Shown one piece after another: positions 1 to 9,890 of a stretch of 64,000 nt of DNA; position 1 is the first letter of the stretch; the number at the start of each line of letters is the position of its first letter. The notes beneath the pieces were generated by a model. The model saw only the letters and a list, made by a program, of their open reading frames with translations, made no database searches and was not told the origin of the DNA. Both the position numbers and the translations under genes were made by a program. The DNA is from Moraxellaceae bacterium (GTDB lineage Bacteria > Pseudomonadota > Gammaproteobacteria > Pseudomonadales > Moraxellaceae), in assembly GCA_030646295.1 (NCBI GenBank), contig JAUSND010000012.1, positions 209,689-273,688 on the forward strand, given 5' to 3'.

Positions 1-537
1 TCGCTGGTCGGCATGCTGCTGTTTGCCATCACCGGCATCACGCTGAACAACGCCGCGCGTATCGAGGCGACACCGGTAGTGACACGCGCAGAGGCACAGT
101 TGCCCGCGCCCCTGCTGACAACGCTGCAGGAAAACCGGCCGTTGCCCGCCGGTGTCACGGCATGGCTGGCGGATGCGCTGGACGTGGATGTGCAGACGGC
201 TACCCGCACGGTGGAGTGGTCGGCAGACGATGCCTATCTCTCCCTGCCGCAACCGGGGGGCGATGCCTGGCTCAGCATTGATCGCATGACCGGTGTGGTT
301 GAATACGAGCACACGTCGCGGGGCGCCGTTGCGTATCTGAATGATCTCCACAAGGGCCGGCATACCGGTGCTGCCTGGAGCTGGTTTCTGGACCTGTTTT
401 CGGTGGCCTGTGTGCTGTTCTGCCTGACAGGTCTTTTTTTATTGCACCTGCACGGCCGGCACCGGCCCGCCACCTGGCCGGTGGTGGGCGCAGGGTTTGT
501 CATTCCCTTGCTGCTGGCCCTGTTCCTGATTCACTGA
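1..537 (+). CDS. PepSY-associated membrane protein, 5'-truncated
   Basis: The reading frame is open from base 1, so the window cuts off the N-terminus. The first visible residues (SLVGMLLFAITGITLNN) form a membrane helix. A periplasmic stretch of about 110 residues follows, then two more hydrophobic helices near the end. This is the usual shape of PepSY-associated transmembrane proteins found beside iron-uptake genes. The DUF2271 gene follows 11 bases downstream and the DUF4198 gene after that, a recurrent trio in proteobacteria and probably one operon. The function of the trio is not established; a role in metal or siderophore handling at the inner membrane is inferred from the family's usual context only. 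Confidence 0.7.
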   Translation, partial: SLVGMLLFAITGITLNNAARIEATPVVTRAEAQLPAPLLTTLQENRPLPAGVTAWLADALDVDVQTATRTVEWSADDAYLSLPQPGGDAWLSIDRMTGVVEYEHTSRGAVAYLNDLHKGRHTGAAWSWFLDLFSVACVLFCLTGLFLLHLHGRHRPATWPVVGAGFVIPLLLALFLIH

Positions 538-548
538 CGAGGCAAATC

Positions 549-1067
549 ATGAAGCAATCCGTATGGTCATTTTTTCTGGCCGCAGGGCTGGCGCTGCCAG
601 TGGCGGCGCTGGCGGCAGACATGACGGTGAAGGTGTCGTTGCCACGGCTGGAAGTGGCGGAATATCACCGGCCCTATGTCGCACTCTGGCTGGAAGGCGG
701 GGCGGGCCCGGCACGCACGCTGGCGGTCTGGTATGACGTGGACAAGAAAAACGGCGAAGGTAGCAAGTGGCTCAAGGACCTGCGCCAGTGGTGGCGCAAG
801 TCCGGACGCGAGCTGGTGATGCCGGTGGATGGTGTGAGTGGCGCGACCCGGCCGGTGGGCGAGCACACACTGCAGTTCAGCGACCGGCAATTGCCGCTCA
901 AGGGTCTGGCCCCCGGCCAGTATCGCCTGCGCGTGGAAGCGGCCCGTGAAGTGGGTGGGCGCGAGTTGCTGGAAATTCCCTTTGTCTGGCCGCCGGTACG
1001 CGCGCAGCAGCTCAAGGCCCAGGGCCAGAGCGAGCTGGGTACGGCGGTGCTGATCCTCACTCCCTGA
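549..1067 (+). CDS. DUF2271 periplasmic protein
   Basis: A 172-residue protein with a clear Sec signal peptide (AAGLALPVAALAA, cleavage about residue 22). The mature part matches DUF2271 proteins: it includes PYVALWLEGG near residue 40, a VWYDVDKKNGEG segment and a DLRQWWRKSG segment near 75, and a GVSGATRP motif near 95. The family is periplasmic and of unknown function. It sits 11 bases after the PepSY protein and 35 bases before the DUF4198 gene, so co-transcription is likely. The family assignment rests on remembered motif patterns, not on a search. Confidence 0.75.
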   Translation: MKQSVWSFFLAAGLALPVAALAADMTVKVSLPRLEVAEYHRPYVALWLEGGAGPARTLAVWYDVDKKNGEGSKWLKDLRQWWRKSGRELVMPVDGVSGATRPVGEHTLQFSDRQLPLKGLAPGQYRLRVEAAREVGGRELLEIPFVWPPVRAQQLKAQGQSELGTAVLILTP

Positions 1068-1102
1068 CCTCCCATTCTTACACCCCGGCCTGGAGCCTGA
1101 TC

Positions 1103-1912
1103 ATGACCCCACGTTTCACTGTGCGCCTGCTGGCGCTGGCCCTTCCCCTGCTGGCTTCGACGGCACAGGCCCACCGCAGCTGGCTGCTGCCATCCGCCAC
1201 GGTGCTGTCCGGCAAAGCACCCTGGGTGACTGTCGATGCAGCTGTGTCCAACGAGCTGTTTTCTTTCGAGCATGTGCCGGTGCGTCTGGACGGCCTGCAG
1301 GTGACCATGCCCTCAGGCCAGCCGGGCAAGGCCGAGAATGTGGCCACCGGCAAGCTCCGCAGCGTGTTTGATGTGGCCCTGACAGAGACCGGCACGTGGC
1401 GGCTGATGACGGCCTCGACTGGCCTGATGGCCAGCTGGGAAGAGAATGGCGAGCGCAAGCGCTGGCGCGGCAGCCGCGATGCGTTCGCAACGGAAGTCCC
1501 GGCGGCTGCCACCGGCCTGCAGGTCACCGAAACGTCGAGCCGGGTGGAAACCTTTGTCACGGCCAGCCAGCCCACGACCACCGTGTTGCAGCCCTCGGGC
1601 AAGGGGCTGGAACTGGTGCAGCTTACCCATCCGAATGATCTGGTCGTCGGCGAGGCCGCGCGCTTTCGCCTGCTGATGGACGGGCAGCCCGCCAGGGGTC
1701 TGGAGGTTGAGGTGGTGCCGGGCGGCAAGCGTTACCGTGACCAGTCCAACGAGCAGGTTGTAAAGAGTGACGCGCATGGCGAGTTCAGCCTGACCTGGCC
1801 GGCCGCCGGCATGTACTGGCTGAGTGCCTCGCTGCAGGATGACAAGGCCCTGCCGCCCGCCACGCAGCGCCGTGCCAGCTACGCCGTCACGCTTGAGGTG
1901 ATGTCACCCTGA
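1103..1912 (+). CDS. DUF4198 periplasmic protein
   Basis: A 269-residue exported protein. The signal peptide ends at STAQA, followed by HRSWLLPSATVLSG, the typical mature start of DUF4198 proteins, with the histidine at or next to the new N-terminus. A C-terminal beta-sandwich-like part (residues about 170-265) contains DAHGEFSLTWPAAGMYW, as in carboxypeptidase-regulatory-like folds. Family members often accompany TonB receptors and metal uptake genes, and the exposed N-terminal His suggests metal binding, but this is inference. It is last in the operon with the PepSY and DUF2271 genes. A strong hairpin terminator follows 21 bases after the stop. Confidence 0.75.
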   Translation: MTPRFTVRLLALALPLLASTAQAHRSWLLPSATVLSGKAPWVTVDAAVSNELFSFEHVPVRLDGLQVTMPSGQPGKAENVATGKLRSVFDVALTETGTWRLMTASTGLMASWEENGERKRWRGSRDAFATEVPAAATGLQVTETSSRVETFVTASQPTTTVLQPSGKGLELVQLTHPNDLVVGEAARFRLLMDGQPARGLEVEVVPGGKRYRDQSNEQVVKSDAHGEFSLTWPAAGMYWLSASLQDDKALPPATQRRASYAVTLEVMSP

Positions 1913-1933
1913 GCATGCCGCTTTGCGGAACTA

Positions 1934-1960
1934 AAAAACCCGGCACATGGCCGGGTTTTT
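1934..1960. terminator. Bidirectional rho-independent terminator
   Basis: Stem AAAAACCCGGC / GCCGGGTTTTT with a 5-base loop. It has an A-run on one side and a T-run on the other, so it can serve both the DUF4198 operon (+) and the convergent GGDEF-EAL gene (-). Confidence 0.9.
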
Positions 1961-1982
1961 CATGGACGGGTGATACGGGCCA

Positions 1983-4883
1983 TCAGGCCTGACGGCGCAA
2001 CAGTCCCGAGAGCTCTTCGTCCGGCACCGGCCGGCTGAGCAGGTAGCCCTGGATGTAGTCGCAGCCCTCACGCACCATGAAGTCCTTGTGCACCTGGGTT
2101 TCCACGCCTTCCGCCACGACTTCCATGCCCATGGTGTGGGCCATGGCGATGATGGCGCGGGCAATGGCCTCGTCGCCGGCACTGGTGCCGATGTCACGCA
2201 CAAAGGCCTGGTCGATCTTCAGGGTGTCGATCGGGAAGCGTTTCAGGTAGCTGAGGGACGAGTAGCCGGTACCAAAGTCATCCAGCGAGATCCGCACCCC
2301 CATGCTGCGCAGTTCCTGCAGCATGCTGAGCACATCGTCACCATCATCCATCAGGCAGGACTCGGTCAGCTCAAGATCCAGCAGGTGCGGATCCAGCCCG
2401 GTATTGTCGAGGACACGCTTCACCAACTGGACCAGGTTGCCCTTGCGGATCTGCTGTGCCGGAATATTGACGGCGGTGTGAATCCTGCCAAGTCCGGCGT
2501 CCTGCCACATCTGGGCCTGCCGGCAGGCCTTGTCCAGCACCAGCTCGCCAATGGCCGAGACCAGCCCGGTTTCTTCGGAGAGCGGGATGAATTCGCTAGG
2601 GTAGAGCAGGCCGAGGGTCGGGTGGTTCCAGCGCACCAGCGCCTCGACCCCGACAATGCGGTTGGTGGCCAGGTGCAGCTTGGGCTGGTAGTGCACCACG
2701 AACTCGTCGCGGAAGATGGCCTTGCGCAGGCTGTTTTCCAGGTTGAGCTGTTCGATGGAGGCGACGCGCAGGTCCGACGTGTAGAACTTGGTGGTGTTGC
2801 CACCCAGACGCTTGGCCTGGTGCATGGCGATGTCGGCGTGATTGAGCAGCACCTGCAGTTCGCGCCCGTTCTCCGGGAATACCGAGATACCGATCGAGGC
2901 GCCGAGCAGCAGTTCGTGTTCGTTGATGCGGAAGGGACGGCGCAGCTCGGCAATGATGCGCTCGCAGTAGTGCTCCAGCGCCGCACGGTCCTGGTAGTTG
3001 TCGATGATGATGGTGAATTCGTCACCACCGATGCGCGAGATGGTGTCGACATTGGCATTCACCGAGCTGATGCGCTTGGCGGCCTTCTTCAGCAGCTCGT
3101 CACCCACTTCATGGCCCAGGGTGTCATTGATCTGGCGGAAGCGGTCAAGGTCGATGTAGAGCAGGGCAACCTGCAGGTTGCGGTCGCGGGCCGTGGAGAT
3201 GGCCGCATGCAGGCGGTCACGGAACAGGTTGCGGTTGGCAAAGCCGGTGAGCTTGTCGTAGTTGGACAGGTAGCGCAGCCGCTCCTCGGCTTCACGGCGC
3301 GAGGTCAGGTCATTGAAGATGCCGATGTAATGCGTGATCTCGCTGTCGTCATTGCGCACATTGGTGATGTGCAGCCACTGCGGGAAAGCCTCGCCATTCT
3401 TGCGGTATTCCGTGAACTCCCCCTGCCATTCCCCCTTCTGCTCCAGTGTGCCGACAATCTGCAGGTACATGGCATGAACTTCGGGGTAATTGGGGCGAAC
3501 TTCGGTAAGCCGGGTGCCGGTGGTTTCGGACTCGGTGTAGCCGGTAATCTGGGTAAAGCCCGGGTTGACCGAAATGATGCGGAAATCGCGATCCATGATG
3601 AAGATGGCTTCGGCGGCCTGGTGGAACACCGAGGCAGACAGGCGCAGGCGCTCTTCCAGCTCGCGTTCCTTGCTGATGTCGCGGCGGGTACCGATCATGC
3701 GGGTGGCACGACCGTCCTCGTTCCAGGCCACGACCCGACCGTTGTCCTCCACCCAGATCCAGTGCCCGCGCCGGTGCCGCATGCGGTACTGCACGTTGTA
3801 GATGGGGGTGCGCTTGCGCAGGTGCAGGACGATGGCTTTCTTGACCAGCAGGTAGTCATCCGGATGCACCAGCGGCTTCAGGTGGCCCATGAAGCCGGTC
3901 AGCTCCTTGCTCGAGTAGCCCAGCAGCTGCTCGAAGTTGGAGTGGTAGATGTCATCGTTGAGCAGGTTCCAGTCCCACAGGCCGATGCCGGAGGCATCAA
4001 TGGCGAGCGACAGGCGCTCCTGGCTCTGGCGCAGGGCATCATTCAGGGTGGACAGGGCCTGGGTACGCTCGTTGACCTTGCGCTCCAGACTGTCGTTCAT
4101 TTCCTGCATGCGCACTTCCGCATTCTTGCGGTCGTAGATTTCCAGGGCCAGCTTCTGGTTGATCGACTCCATTTCGGACTTGGAGCCTTCCAGATAGCGG
4201 ATCAGGTCTTCGTTGTTGACGCGCAGGCGCAGGGAGGAATGGGTGGTGAGGTTGATGCGCCGGCTGCTGACCATCAGGAAGATCGACAGCAGGCCGCCAA
4301 TCCCGACCGTGGCATAGGCGGTGGGTGACGGGTTCAGCAGCACATGGGCCAGCCCCGGCAGCAGGGCGGAGGCAAGGAACATCAGGAACGAAGGGAAATG
4401 GGCCGAGTAGCAGGCCATGGCCGCAATGCACTGGCTGGCCAGCAGGGCGCCGAACAGGGCCTGCCGGTAATACACCTCGCCTTCCACCGGAAACAGCTCC
4501 GGATTGAACAGCATGGTGGCCACGCCCCAGAAGGCACCCGTAATCGCGGCCGACAGGGCGACCAGATTGCGCATCTTGCCAGGGTTATCAATGACGTTGT
4601 TTCTGACCTGCCAGATCACCACGGCACGAATCAGCATGAAAACGAGAAACAGCCCCAGCCAGCTTTGCAGGTAGAAATGGGGGACGGCCGGGTCTTCCCA
4701 GTACAGGGCGACGGTGGCAAAGGCCGAAATGATGGACACGACAATGAACGCCGGCAGCTGATCATAGATAAGCCGGGTTTGCATCACGTCAAGGCTGTCT
4801 GACGGGTGTTGGGCTGACGCAGCAGCATCCAGACGTCGAGCGGACTGGTTGCCTGGACTGTCGTTGTCACGATACACGGACAT
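1983..4883 (-). CDS. Membrane PAS-GGDEF-EAL c-di-GMP enzyme
   Basis: A 966-residue protein. Residues about 40-205 hold six or so hydrophobic helices, a membrane sensor of MASE type. A coiled coil follows (about 225-290), then two PAS domains (about 290-410 and 410-530). The GGDEF domain has an intact GGDEF signature near residue 620, so diguanylate cyclase activity is plausible. The EAL domain keeps VEALVRW near 745 and DDFGTGYSS near 868, so c-di-GMP phosphodiesterase activity is also plausible. Which activity dominates cannot be read from sequence. The start has a GGGAG ribosome site 9 bases upstream. It is monocistronic and divergent from uvrD. It could feed or drain the c-di-GMP pool read by PelD in this window; that link is inference. 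Confidence 0.93.
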   Translation of the reverse strand: MSVYRDNDSPGNQSARRLDAAASAQHPSDSLDVMQTRLIYDQLPAFIVVSIISAFATVALYWEDPAVPHFYLQSWLGLFLVFMLIRAVVIWQVRNNVIDNPGKMRNLVALSAAITGAFWGVATMLFNPELFPVEGEVYYRQALFGALLASQCIAAMACYSAHFPSFLMFLASALLPGLAHVLLNPSPTAYATVGIGGLLSIFLMVSSRRINLTTHSSLRLRVNNEDLIRYLEGSKSEMESINQKLALEIYDRKNAEVRMQEMNDSLERKVNERTQALSTLNDALRQSQERLSLAIDASGIGLWDWNLLNDDIYHSNFEQLLGYSSKELTGFMGHLKPLVHPDDYLLVKKAIVLHLRKRTPIYNVQYRMRHRRGHWIWVEDNGRVVAWNEDGRATRMIGTRRDISKERELEERLRLSASVFHQAAEAIFIMDRDFRIISVNPGFTQITGYTESETTGTRLTEVRPNYPEVHAMYLQIVGTLEQKGEWQGEFTEYRKNGEAFPQWLHITNVRNDDSEITHYIGIFNDLTSRREAEERLRYLSNYDKLTGFANRNLFRDRLHAAISTARDRNLQVALLYIDLDRFRQINDTLGHEVGDELLKKAAKRISSVNANVDTISRIGGDEFTIIIDNYQDRAALEHYCERIIAELRRPFRINEHELLLGASIGISVFPENGRELQVLLNHADIAMHQAKRLGGNTTKFYTSDLRVASIEQLNLENSLRKAIFRDEFVVHYQPKLHLATNRIVGVEALVRWNHPTLGLLYPSEFIPLSEETGLVSAIGELVLDKACRQAQMWQDAGLGRIHTAVNIPAQQIRKGNLVQLVKRVLDNTGLDPHLLDLELTESCLMDDGDDVLSMLQELRSMGVRISLDDFGTGYSSLSYLKRFPIDTLKIDQAFVRDIGTSAGDEAIARAIIAMAHTMGMEVVAEGVETQVHKDFMVREGCDYIQGYLLSRPVPDEELSGLLRRQA

Positions 4884-5131
4884 ACGAGAGTTACTCCCGT
4901 TTACTTCTTATTATTGGCGGGCGTCCGTGGCCAGGGTGATTTTGTGAATAGCTCCACAAATCAGGAACCGTCAAGATACCAACCCTTTGACGGTTTGTTA
5001 ACCCGCGAACGACAAAGCGTTGCAGGTTTTGTCTTCCATAACAACATCTTGTGCTAACGCCCGGGTCACGACACAAGAAATCAAGGTTGTTTTCACAATC
5101 AAACTACGCCCGCCTCCTTTAGAATAGTGCG

Positions 5132-7309
5132 ATGAAGCTCACAAACCTAACCAGCGGTCTGAATGCCGCACAAATGGATGCCGTTACCTCCGATGCCCAG
5201 CACCTGCTGGTGCTGGCCGGAGCCGGCTCCGGCAAGACCCGTGTCCTGACCACGCGCATCGCCTGGTTTTGCCAGGAACACGGCCTGTCGCCCTGGAGTG
5301 TCCTGGCCGTCACCTTCACCAACAAGGCGGCGGCCGAGATGCGCCACCGTCTGGAAAGCCTGCTCGGCATTCCCACCCAGGCGCTGTGGGTGGGGACCTT
5401 TCACGGCCTGGCCCACCGCTTCCTGCGCGCGCACTGGGCCGAGGCCGGCCTGCCGCAGAACTTCCAGATCCTGGACGGCGATGACCAGACCCGCCTGCTC
5501 AAGCGCGTGATCCGCGAGCTCAATCTGGACGAGGACAAGTGGCCGGCCCGCCAGGCGGCCTGGTTCATCAACGGGCAGAAGGACGAGGGGCACCGGCCCC
5601 AACACATCCAGCACAACGGCGACCTGTTCCTGGCCACCATGACACGCATCTACCAGGCCTATGAAGACGCCTGTGCCCGTGGCGGCATGCTCGATTTTGC
5701 CGAGCTGCTGCTGCGAAGTCACGAGCTCTGGCTGAAGGAACCCCGTCTGTTGCAGCACTACCAGAGCCGCTTCCGGCACATTCTGGTGGACGAGTTCCAG
5801 GACACCAACTCGGTGCAGTATGCGTGGCTGCGCATGCTGGCGGGCAAGGAAGGCATGCTCACCGTGGTAGGCGACGATGACCAGTCCATCTACGGCTGGC
5901 GCGGGGCGAAGATCGAGAACATCCGCGAGTTCCAGCGCGACTATCCCGATGCCGACGTGATCCGTCTGGAACAGAACTACCGCTCCACCGGCAACATTCT
6001 GGCGGCGGCCAATGCCGTGATCGCGCAAAACAGTGATCGACTTGGCAAGGAGTTGTGGACCGAGGGTGTCGAGGGCGTACCGATCCGGCTGTACACCGCC
6101 TTCAACGATCTCGACGAAGCCCAGTACATCGTGCGCGAGATAGGGCAGGCGGTGAATCGCGGCATGATGCGCAAGGAGATGGCGGTGCTATACCGTTCCA
6201 ATGCGCAATCACGCGTGCTGGAAGAAGCGCTGATCCGGGCGCAGATGCCCTACCGCATTCATGGCGGCCTGCGCTTTTTCGAGCGTGCGGAAATCCGCAA
6301 TGCCGTTGGCTACCTGCGCCTGATGGCCAACCCGAATGACGACACGGCCTTTGAGCGCGTGGTCAACCTGCCGGTGCGCGGCATTGGCGACAAGAGCATG
6401 GATGCCCTGCGGGCGCTGGCGCGCGAACTGGGCGTGTCATTGTGGCAGGCAGTCGAGCGTGCCCATGCCGACAATCTTCTGCCGTCCAGCGTGATCAGCA
6501 AGCTGTGCGTGTTTACCGATCTGGTGCGCGAGCTGGAGCGCAAGACCGAAGGCGTGCCCCTGCACGAACGTGTCGATGCCGTGATACATGGCACCGGCCT
6601 GTGGGCGCACCATGAAAAGGAAAAAGGTGAAAAGGGCCAGACCCGGCTGGAAAACCTGAAGGAACTCGTGGCGGCCTCGCGCGAGTTCGAGTGGGATGAA
6701 GAAGAAGCGCCGAGTGCACTGGCGGCTTTTCTGGATCATGCCGCACTCGAAGCGGGCGAAGCCCAGGCCAGCGAGTTCGAGGATGCGGTGCAGCTGATGA
6801 CGCTGCACTCCGCCAAGGGACTGGAGTTTCCGCTGGTGTTTCTGGCGGGGCTGGAAGAAGGCCTGTTCCCGCACGAGATGGCCCTGCAGGACAACAATCT
6901 GGAGGAGGAGCGGCGGCTCTGCTATGTCGGCATCACGCGCGCCATGAAAGAGCTGGTGATCACGCACGCGGAAATCCGCCGCCTGTATGGCGATGAAAAG
7001 CACAATGCGCCGTCACGCTTTCTGCGCGAGATTCCCGAGGCGTTGTTGCAGCGTGTGCGCGCCGGCAACAACAACCGGGGGTTCACCCTGCCATCGGCGG
7101 CCATCAATACCGCACCGTCGCGGCTGGGTGGCAACGACGAGGGCAGTGGCGCCTTCCGCCTGGGCCAGCCGGTCCGGCATCCCCGCTTTGGTGACGGCGT
7201 GATCCTCAAGTTTGAGGGCAACGGACCGAATGCGCGTATCCAGGTGAACTTCCATGACGCCGGCAGCAAGTGGCTGGTGGCGCAATATGCACGACTGGAA
7301 GCGGTCTGA
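5132..7309 (+). CDS. uvrD: DNA helicase II UvrD
   Basis: A 725-residue superfamily 1A helicase, close to the 720 of E. coli UvrD. Walker A (GAGSGKT) lies near residue 31, FTNKAAAEMRHR near 65, TFHGLAHR near 90 and the DEFQDT box II near 220. QSIYGWRGA follows, and VQLMTLHSAKGLEF lies near 555. The HGLAHRFLRAH and FQILDGDDQ stretches match UvrD rather than Rep. The C-terminus (GQPVRHPRFGDGVILKFEG) is the Tudor-like tail that contacts RNA polymerase in UvrD. It unwinds DNA 3'-5' in nucleotide excision and mismatch repair. It is preceded by about 250 noncoding bases shared with the divergent GGDEF-EAL gene; no other gene is seen there. Confidence 0.97.
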   Translation: MKLTNLTSGLNAAQMDAVTSDAQHLLVLAGAGSGKTRVLTTRIAWFCQEHGLSPWSVLAVTFTNKAAAEMRHRLESLLGIPTQALWVGTFHGLAHRFLRAHWAEAGLPQNFQILDGDDQTRLLKRVIRELNLDEDKWPARQAAWFINGQKDEGHRPQHIQHNGDLFLATMTRIYQAYEDACARGGMLDFAELLLRSHELWLKEPRLLQHYQSRFRHILVDEFQDTNSVQYAWLRMLAGKEGMLTVVGDDDQSIYGWRGAKIENIREFQRDYPDADVIRLEQNYRSTGNILAAANAVIAQNSDRLGKELWTEGVEGVPIRLYTAFNDLDEAQYIVREIGQAVNRGMMRKEMAVLYRSNAQSRVLEEALIRAQMPYRIHGGLRFFERAEIRNAVGYLRLMANPNDDTAFERVVNLPVRGIGDKSMDALRALARELGVSLWQAVERAHADNLLPSSVISKLCVFTDLVRELERKTEGVPLHERVDAVIHGTGLWAHHEKEKGEKGQTRLENLKELVAASREFEWDEEEAPSALAAFLDHAALEAGEAQASEFEDAVQLMTLHSAKGLEFPLVFLAGLEEGLFPHEMALQDNNLEEERRLCYVGITRAMKELVITHAEIRRLYGDEKHNAPSRFLREIPEALLQRVRAGNNNRGFTLPSAAINTAPSRLGGNDEGSGAFRLGQPVRHPRFGDGVILKFEGNGPNARIQVNFHDAGSKWLVAQYARLEAV

Positions 7310-7382
7310 TGCGGGACTTCTTGATTGGCCAGTGCTGTGGGATGATCCGGGCAGTGTTTTTTTCCAGGGCAGGAGACCCGTC

Positions 7383-7976
7383 ATGAAATTATCCCGTTCA
7401 ATAGTGAGTGTGCTGGCCCTGTGTCTGGCCGCGGCGGCCCATGCCGCACCGCCCCAGATCAAGCCCGGCCTGTGGGAAATGCAGGTTCAGGGTGGCAAGG
7501 GTGTCGGCATGCCGGACCCGGCCGAAATGCAGCAGGCCATGCAGAAAATGCAGGCCCAGCTGGCCCAGATGCCGCCCGAGCAGCGCAAGATGATCGAGGC
7601 CCAGATGGGCAACATGGGGGTGTCCATGAGCGGCACCGGCATCCGGATCTGCCTGACGGAAGAGGACATCAAGCGTGAGCAGATTCCGGTGAGTGACGGC
7701 AAGTGCACCACCAAGGTGGTGACCCGTACGGCCAGTCGCTGGGTGGCAGACATTGCCTGCACCGAGCCGCCTACCAAGGGCACGGCCGAGGTGGTGTTTG
7801 AAAGTGCAAAGGCCTATCGCATGAACATGAACGGCACCATGCTGCGTGACGGCAAGCAGCAGCCCTACAGCATGAGCACGCGCATGCAGCATGTTGCCTC
7901 GGATTGCGGCAAGGTGAAGCCGGCGTCCCAGGTGCAGAAAGAATATGAGCAGCAGATGAAAAAACAGGCGCGCTGA
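7383..7976 (+). CDS. DUF3617 exported protein
   Basis: A 197-residue protein with a Sec signal peptide (LALCLAAAAHA) and the DUF3617 opening KPGLWEMQVQG. A glutamine/methionine-rich helical stretch (residues about 45-80: MQQAMQKMQAQLAQMPPEQR) is followed by a cysteine-containing beta part (CLTEEDI, GKCTTK, IACTEPP, DCGKVKP), consistent with disulfides. The start was chosen at 7383 because AGGAG lies 7 bases upstream; the frame is open further into uvrD but without a better site. The family is periplasmic and uncharacterised. A strong terminator follows. Confidence 0.8.
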   Translation: MKLSRSIVSVLALCLAAAAHAAPPQIKPGLWEMQVQGGKGVGMPDPAEMQQAMQKMQAQLAQMPPEQRKMIEAQMGNMGVSMSGTGIRICLTEEDIKREQIPVSDGKCTTKVVTRTASRWVADIACTEPPTKGTAEVVFESAKAYRMNMNGTMLRDGKQQPYSMSTRMQHVASDCGKVKPASQVQKEYEQQMKKQAR

Positions 7977-8010
7977 TTTTCGCAAACAAGTTTGCAAATA
8001 GTTCGCAAAC

Positions 8011-8043
8011 AAAAAGGGAGCGACCGCAAGGTGCTCCCTTTTT
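8011..8043. terminator. Bidirectional rho-independent terminator
   Basis: Arms AAAAAGGGAGC and GCTCCCTTTTT pair perfectly around an 11-base loop, between the convergent DUF3617 gene and the lipoprotein hydrolase gene. Confidence 0.9.
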
Positions 8044-8082
8044 TATTCAGGTGACTTTCATGCAGATGGCCTGCATCTGCCA

Positions 8083-9738
8083 TCAGGGCTGTGCGGGTGC
8101 CGGCGCGGCGCTGACCAGAGGCAGGGCAATGCGGCCCGCCACACTGGCATCGGTCGCGCTGCCCGAGCCGGCAAAACGGAATTGCGAATTCCAGCCGGTG
8201 ACCAGCAGGCCCAGCACTTCACCCGGTTCGATGCGGGCATTGACGCCGCCCAGCTCGAACTCCAGCGGCCCTTTTGCATGCACCGGCGTGACCTGCTGAT
8301 TGAGCACGGTGTAGCTGCCGGAGCCTGGTCGCCACTTGGCAAGGCGCAGGTAGAGCACGGGGTCGTCACGGTCGGTCTGGCTGAAGGTCAGTGCAATGCG
8401 CGGGACACCCGCCACCCAGGTGGATTCTTTGGGGGCCAGCAGGGGCACGCGGGCCGGGCGTATCCAGCCATTGTGCGGCTTCTCCCAGTTGGCCGGTACA
8501 CCTGCCGGGCGTAACCAGTTGCCGACATGATCCAGCGGTTTCAGCAGCAACTCGAACTGGCCACTCATGCCGCTACCGACATGCACCGGCCTGAACTCCT
8601 GCCACTCGCCGATCTGCTGGCGGGCATCGGCCAGTTCGTCACCGGTCAGGCAGAAATGCGGTACCCGTGCCAGCGCCTTGTCATCGCCCTTGAGCTTGCC
8701 ATCCAGCCAGTCGCGGATGATGGCGGCCGTTTGCAGGGTCTTGCCGCCACAACTCACTTCATCCTGCATTTCCCAGACCGGGGTCCCCGTTGACCATTGT
8801 GACCCGGGCAGCAGATGGCCGTCCGCAATCGCCACCAGACGGACGTCCTTGCCGGCCATCTTGAAGCAGCGCTGCATGTCGACGGACTGGTTGTAGGGGA
8901 ACAGTACGTCGCGCATGCCTGGCATCAGCAAGGCATCGGCCTTGGGCCAGACGCCGTTGCCGCAGTGCGCGGAGAGGCTGTTGTTCTGCAGCGTCTTGCG
9001 CAGGTGCGGATTGTTGTTGCCGAACATCTCGCCAATCAGCTCGCCGCTCATGCCGTTATCCATGTGAAACGGATTGAAGACATAGCCAATGGCACCCAGA
9101 AAGCTGATCCAGCTGGTCTTGGGGACGCCGTTCGGGAACAGCGCCTGGTCCAGGTTGAACCAGGTCGTGATGGGCACGATGGCATCAATGCGGACATCGC
9201 GGGTGCTGGCCAGCAGCTGCACGGCACCACCATAAGACTCGCCAAGCATGCCGACCACCGGATCGTTGTTGTCGGTGGCCAGCGGCAGGTTGCGCACCGC
9301 CCAGTCGATGATGCGCGAGACGTCATCCGCTTCCTTGTCGGGCCGGATCAGGCCGACGCTGTCGCCGGTCGAGCCGTGACCGCGCTGGTCGTAACTGATG
9401 ACAAAGTAGCCGTCATGCCATGCCTGCAGGGCAATCTCGCCGGGCGGCAGCAGCGTTCCATAAAATGACAGTGGCCGTGCCATGCGGCTGAGGCCATAAC
9501 CATGGGCATGGATCAGCAGCGGCGTGGTGTGATCCGTGCGCATGCGCGGCTGGTAAACGGTGAAGCGGATTCTGGTACCGTCTTCCGCCGTGGTTTCGGC
9601 GTGGTAGTACGTCTGTTTCAGCAGGGTGCCGTTACGCAGGGTCTTGCGCGGCGCACTTTCGTGGTAGCTGAGGACACAACCGGACAGGAGCAGGGTGCCC
9701 AGGACCAGGGTCAGGGCGCGCAGAAAGAGCGACATCAT
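8083..9738 (-). CDS. Lipoprotein alpha/beta hydrolase, CocE/S15-like
   Basis: A 551-residue protein with a lipoprotein signal ending LLLSGC (Cys21). The catalytic domain shows HAHGYG near residue 78 (oxyanion region), SYDQRGHGSTGD near 115 and the nucleophile elbow GESYGG with Ser168. The C-terminal 180 residues resemble the jelly-roll domain of X-Pro dipeptidyl-peptidase/cocaine-esterase enzymes (GLLVTGWNSQFR near the end). It is therefore a membrane-tethered esterase or peptidase of unknown substrate, facing the periplasm or cell surface. It stands alone between a terminator and the thioesterase pair. Family level is fairly sure; substrate unknown. Confidence 0.75.
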   Translation of the reverse strand: MMSLFLRALTLVLGTLLLSGCVLSYHESAPRKTLRNGTLLKQTYYHAETTAEDGTRIRFTVYQPRMRTDHTTPLLIHAHGYGLSRMARPLSFYGTLLPPGEIALQAWHDGYFVISYDQRGHGSTGDSVGLIRPDKEADDVSRIIDWAVRNLPLATDNNDPVVGMLGESYGGAVQLLASTRDVRIDAIVPITTWFNLDQALFPNGVPKTSWISFLGAIGYVFNPFHMDNGMSGELIGEMFGNNNPHLRKTLQNNSLSAHCGNGVWPKADALLMPGMRDVLFPYNQSVDMQRCFKMAGKDVRLVAIADGHLLPGSQWSTGTPVWEMQDEVSCGGKTLQTAAIIRDWLDGKLKGDDKALARVPHFCLTGDELADARQQIGEWQEFRPVHVGSGMSGQFELLLKPLDHVGNWLRPAGVPANWEKPHNGWIRPARVPLLAPKESTWVAGVPRIALTFSQTDRDDPVLYLRLAKWRPGSGSYTVLNQQVTPVHAKGPLEFELGGVNARIEPGEVLGLLVTGWNSQFRFAGSGSATDASVAGRIALPLVSAAPAPAQP

Positions 9739-9890
9739 TCACCAGCGTTATTTTTATTGTTGTTGTTCCGGGTGCCGGTGCTGCAGGGCACTGCCGGCAG
9801 TGGGTGATTCTGCCGGGGGAATGATGGGGCGTCGAGAAAAAATGACCGTGCAAAAAGTCCGTTCCACGTCTGAATGCACGCGCAGGATGA

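Noticed and set aside
2088..4328. Very long open frame on the plus strand opposite the GGDEF-EAL gene
   Set aside because: Its protein is a low-sense sequence rich in Val, Gln, His and Gly, and it mirrors a gene with intact GGDEF and EAL motifs. It is a high-GC antisense shadow.
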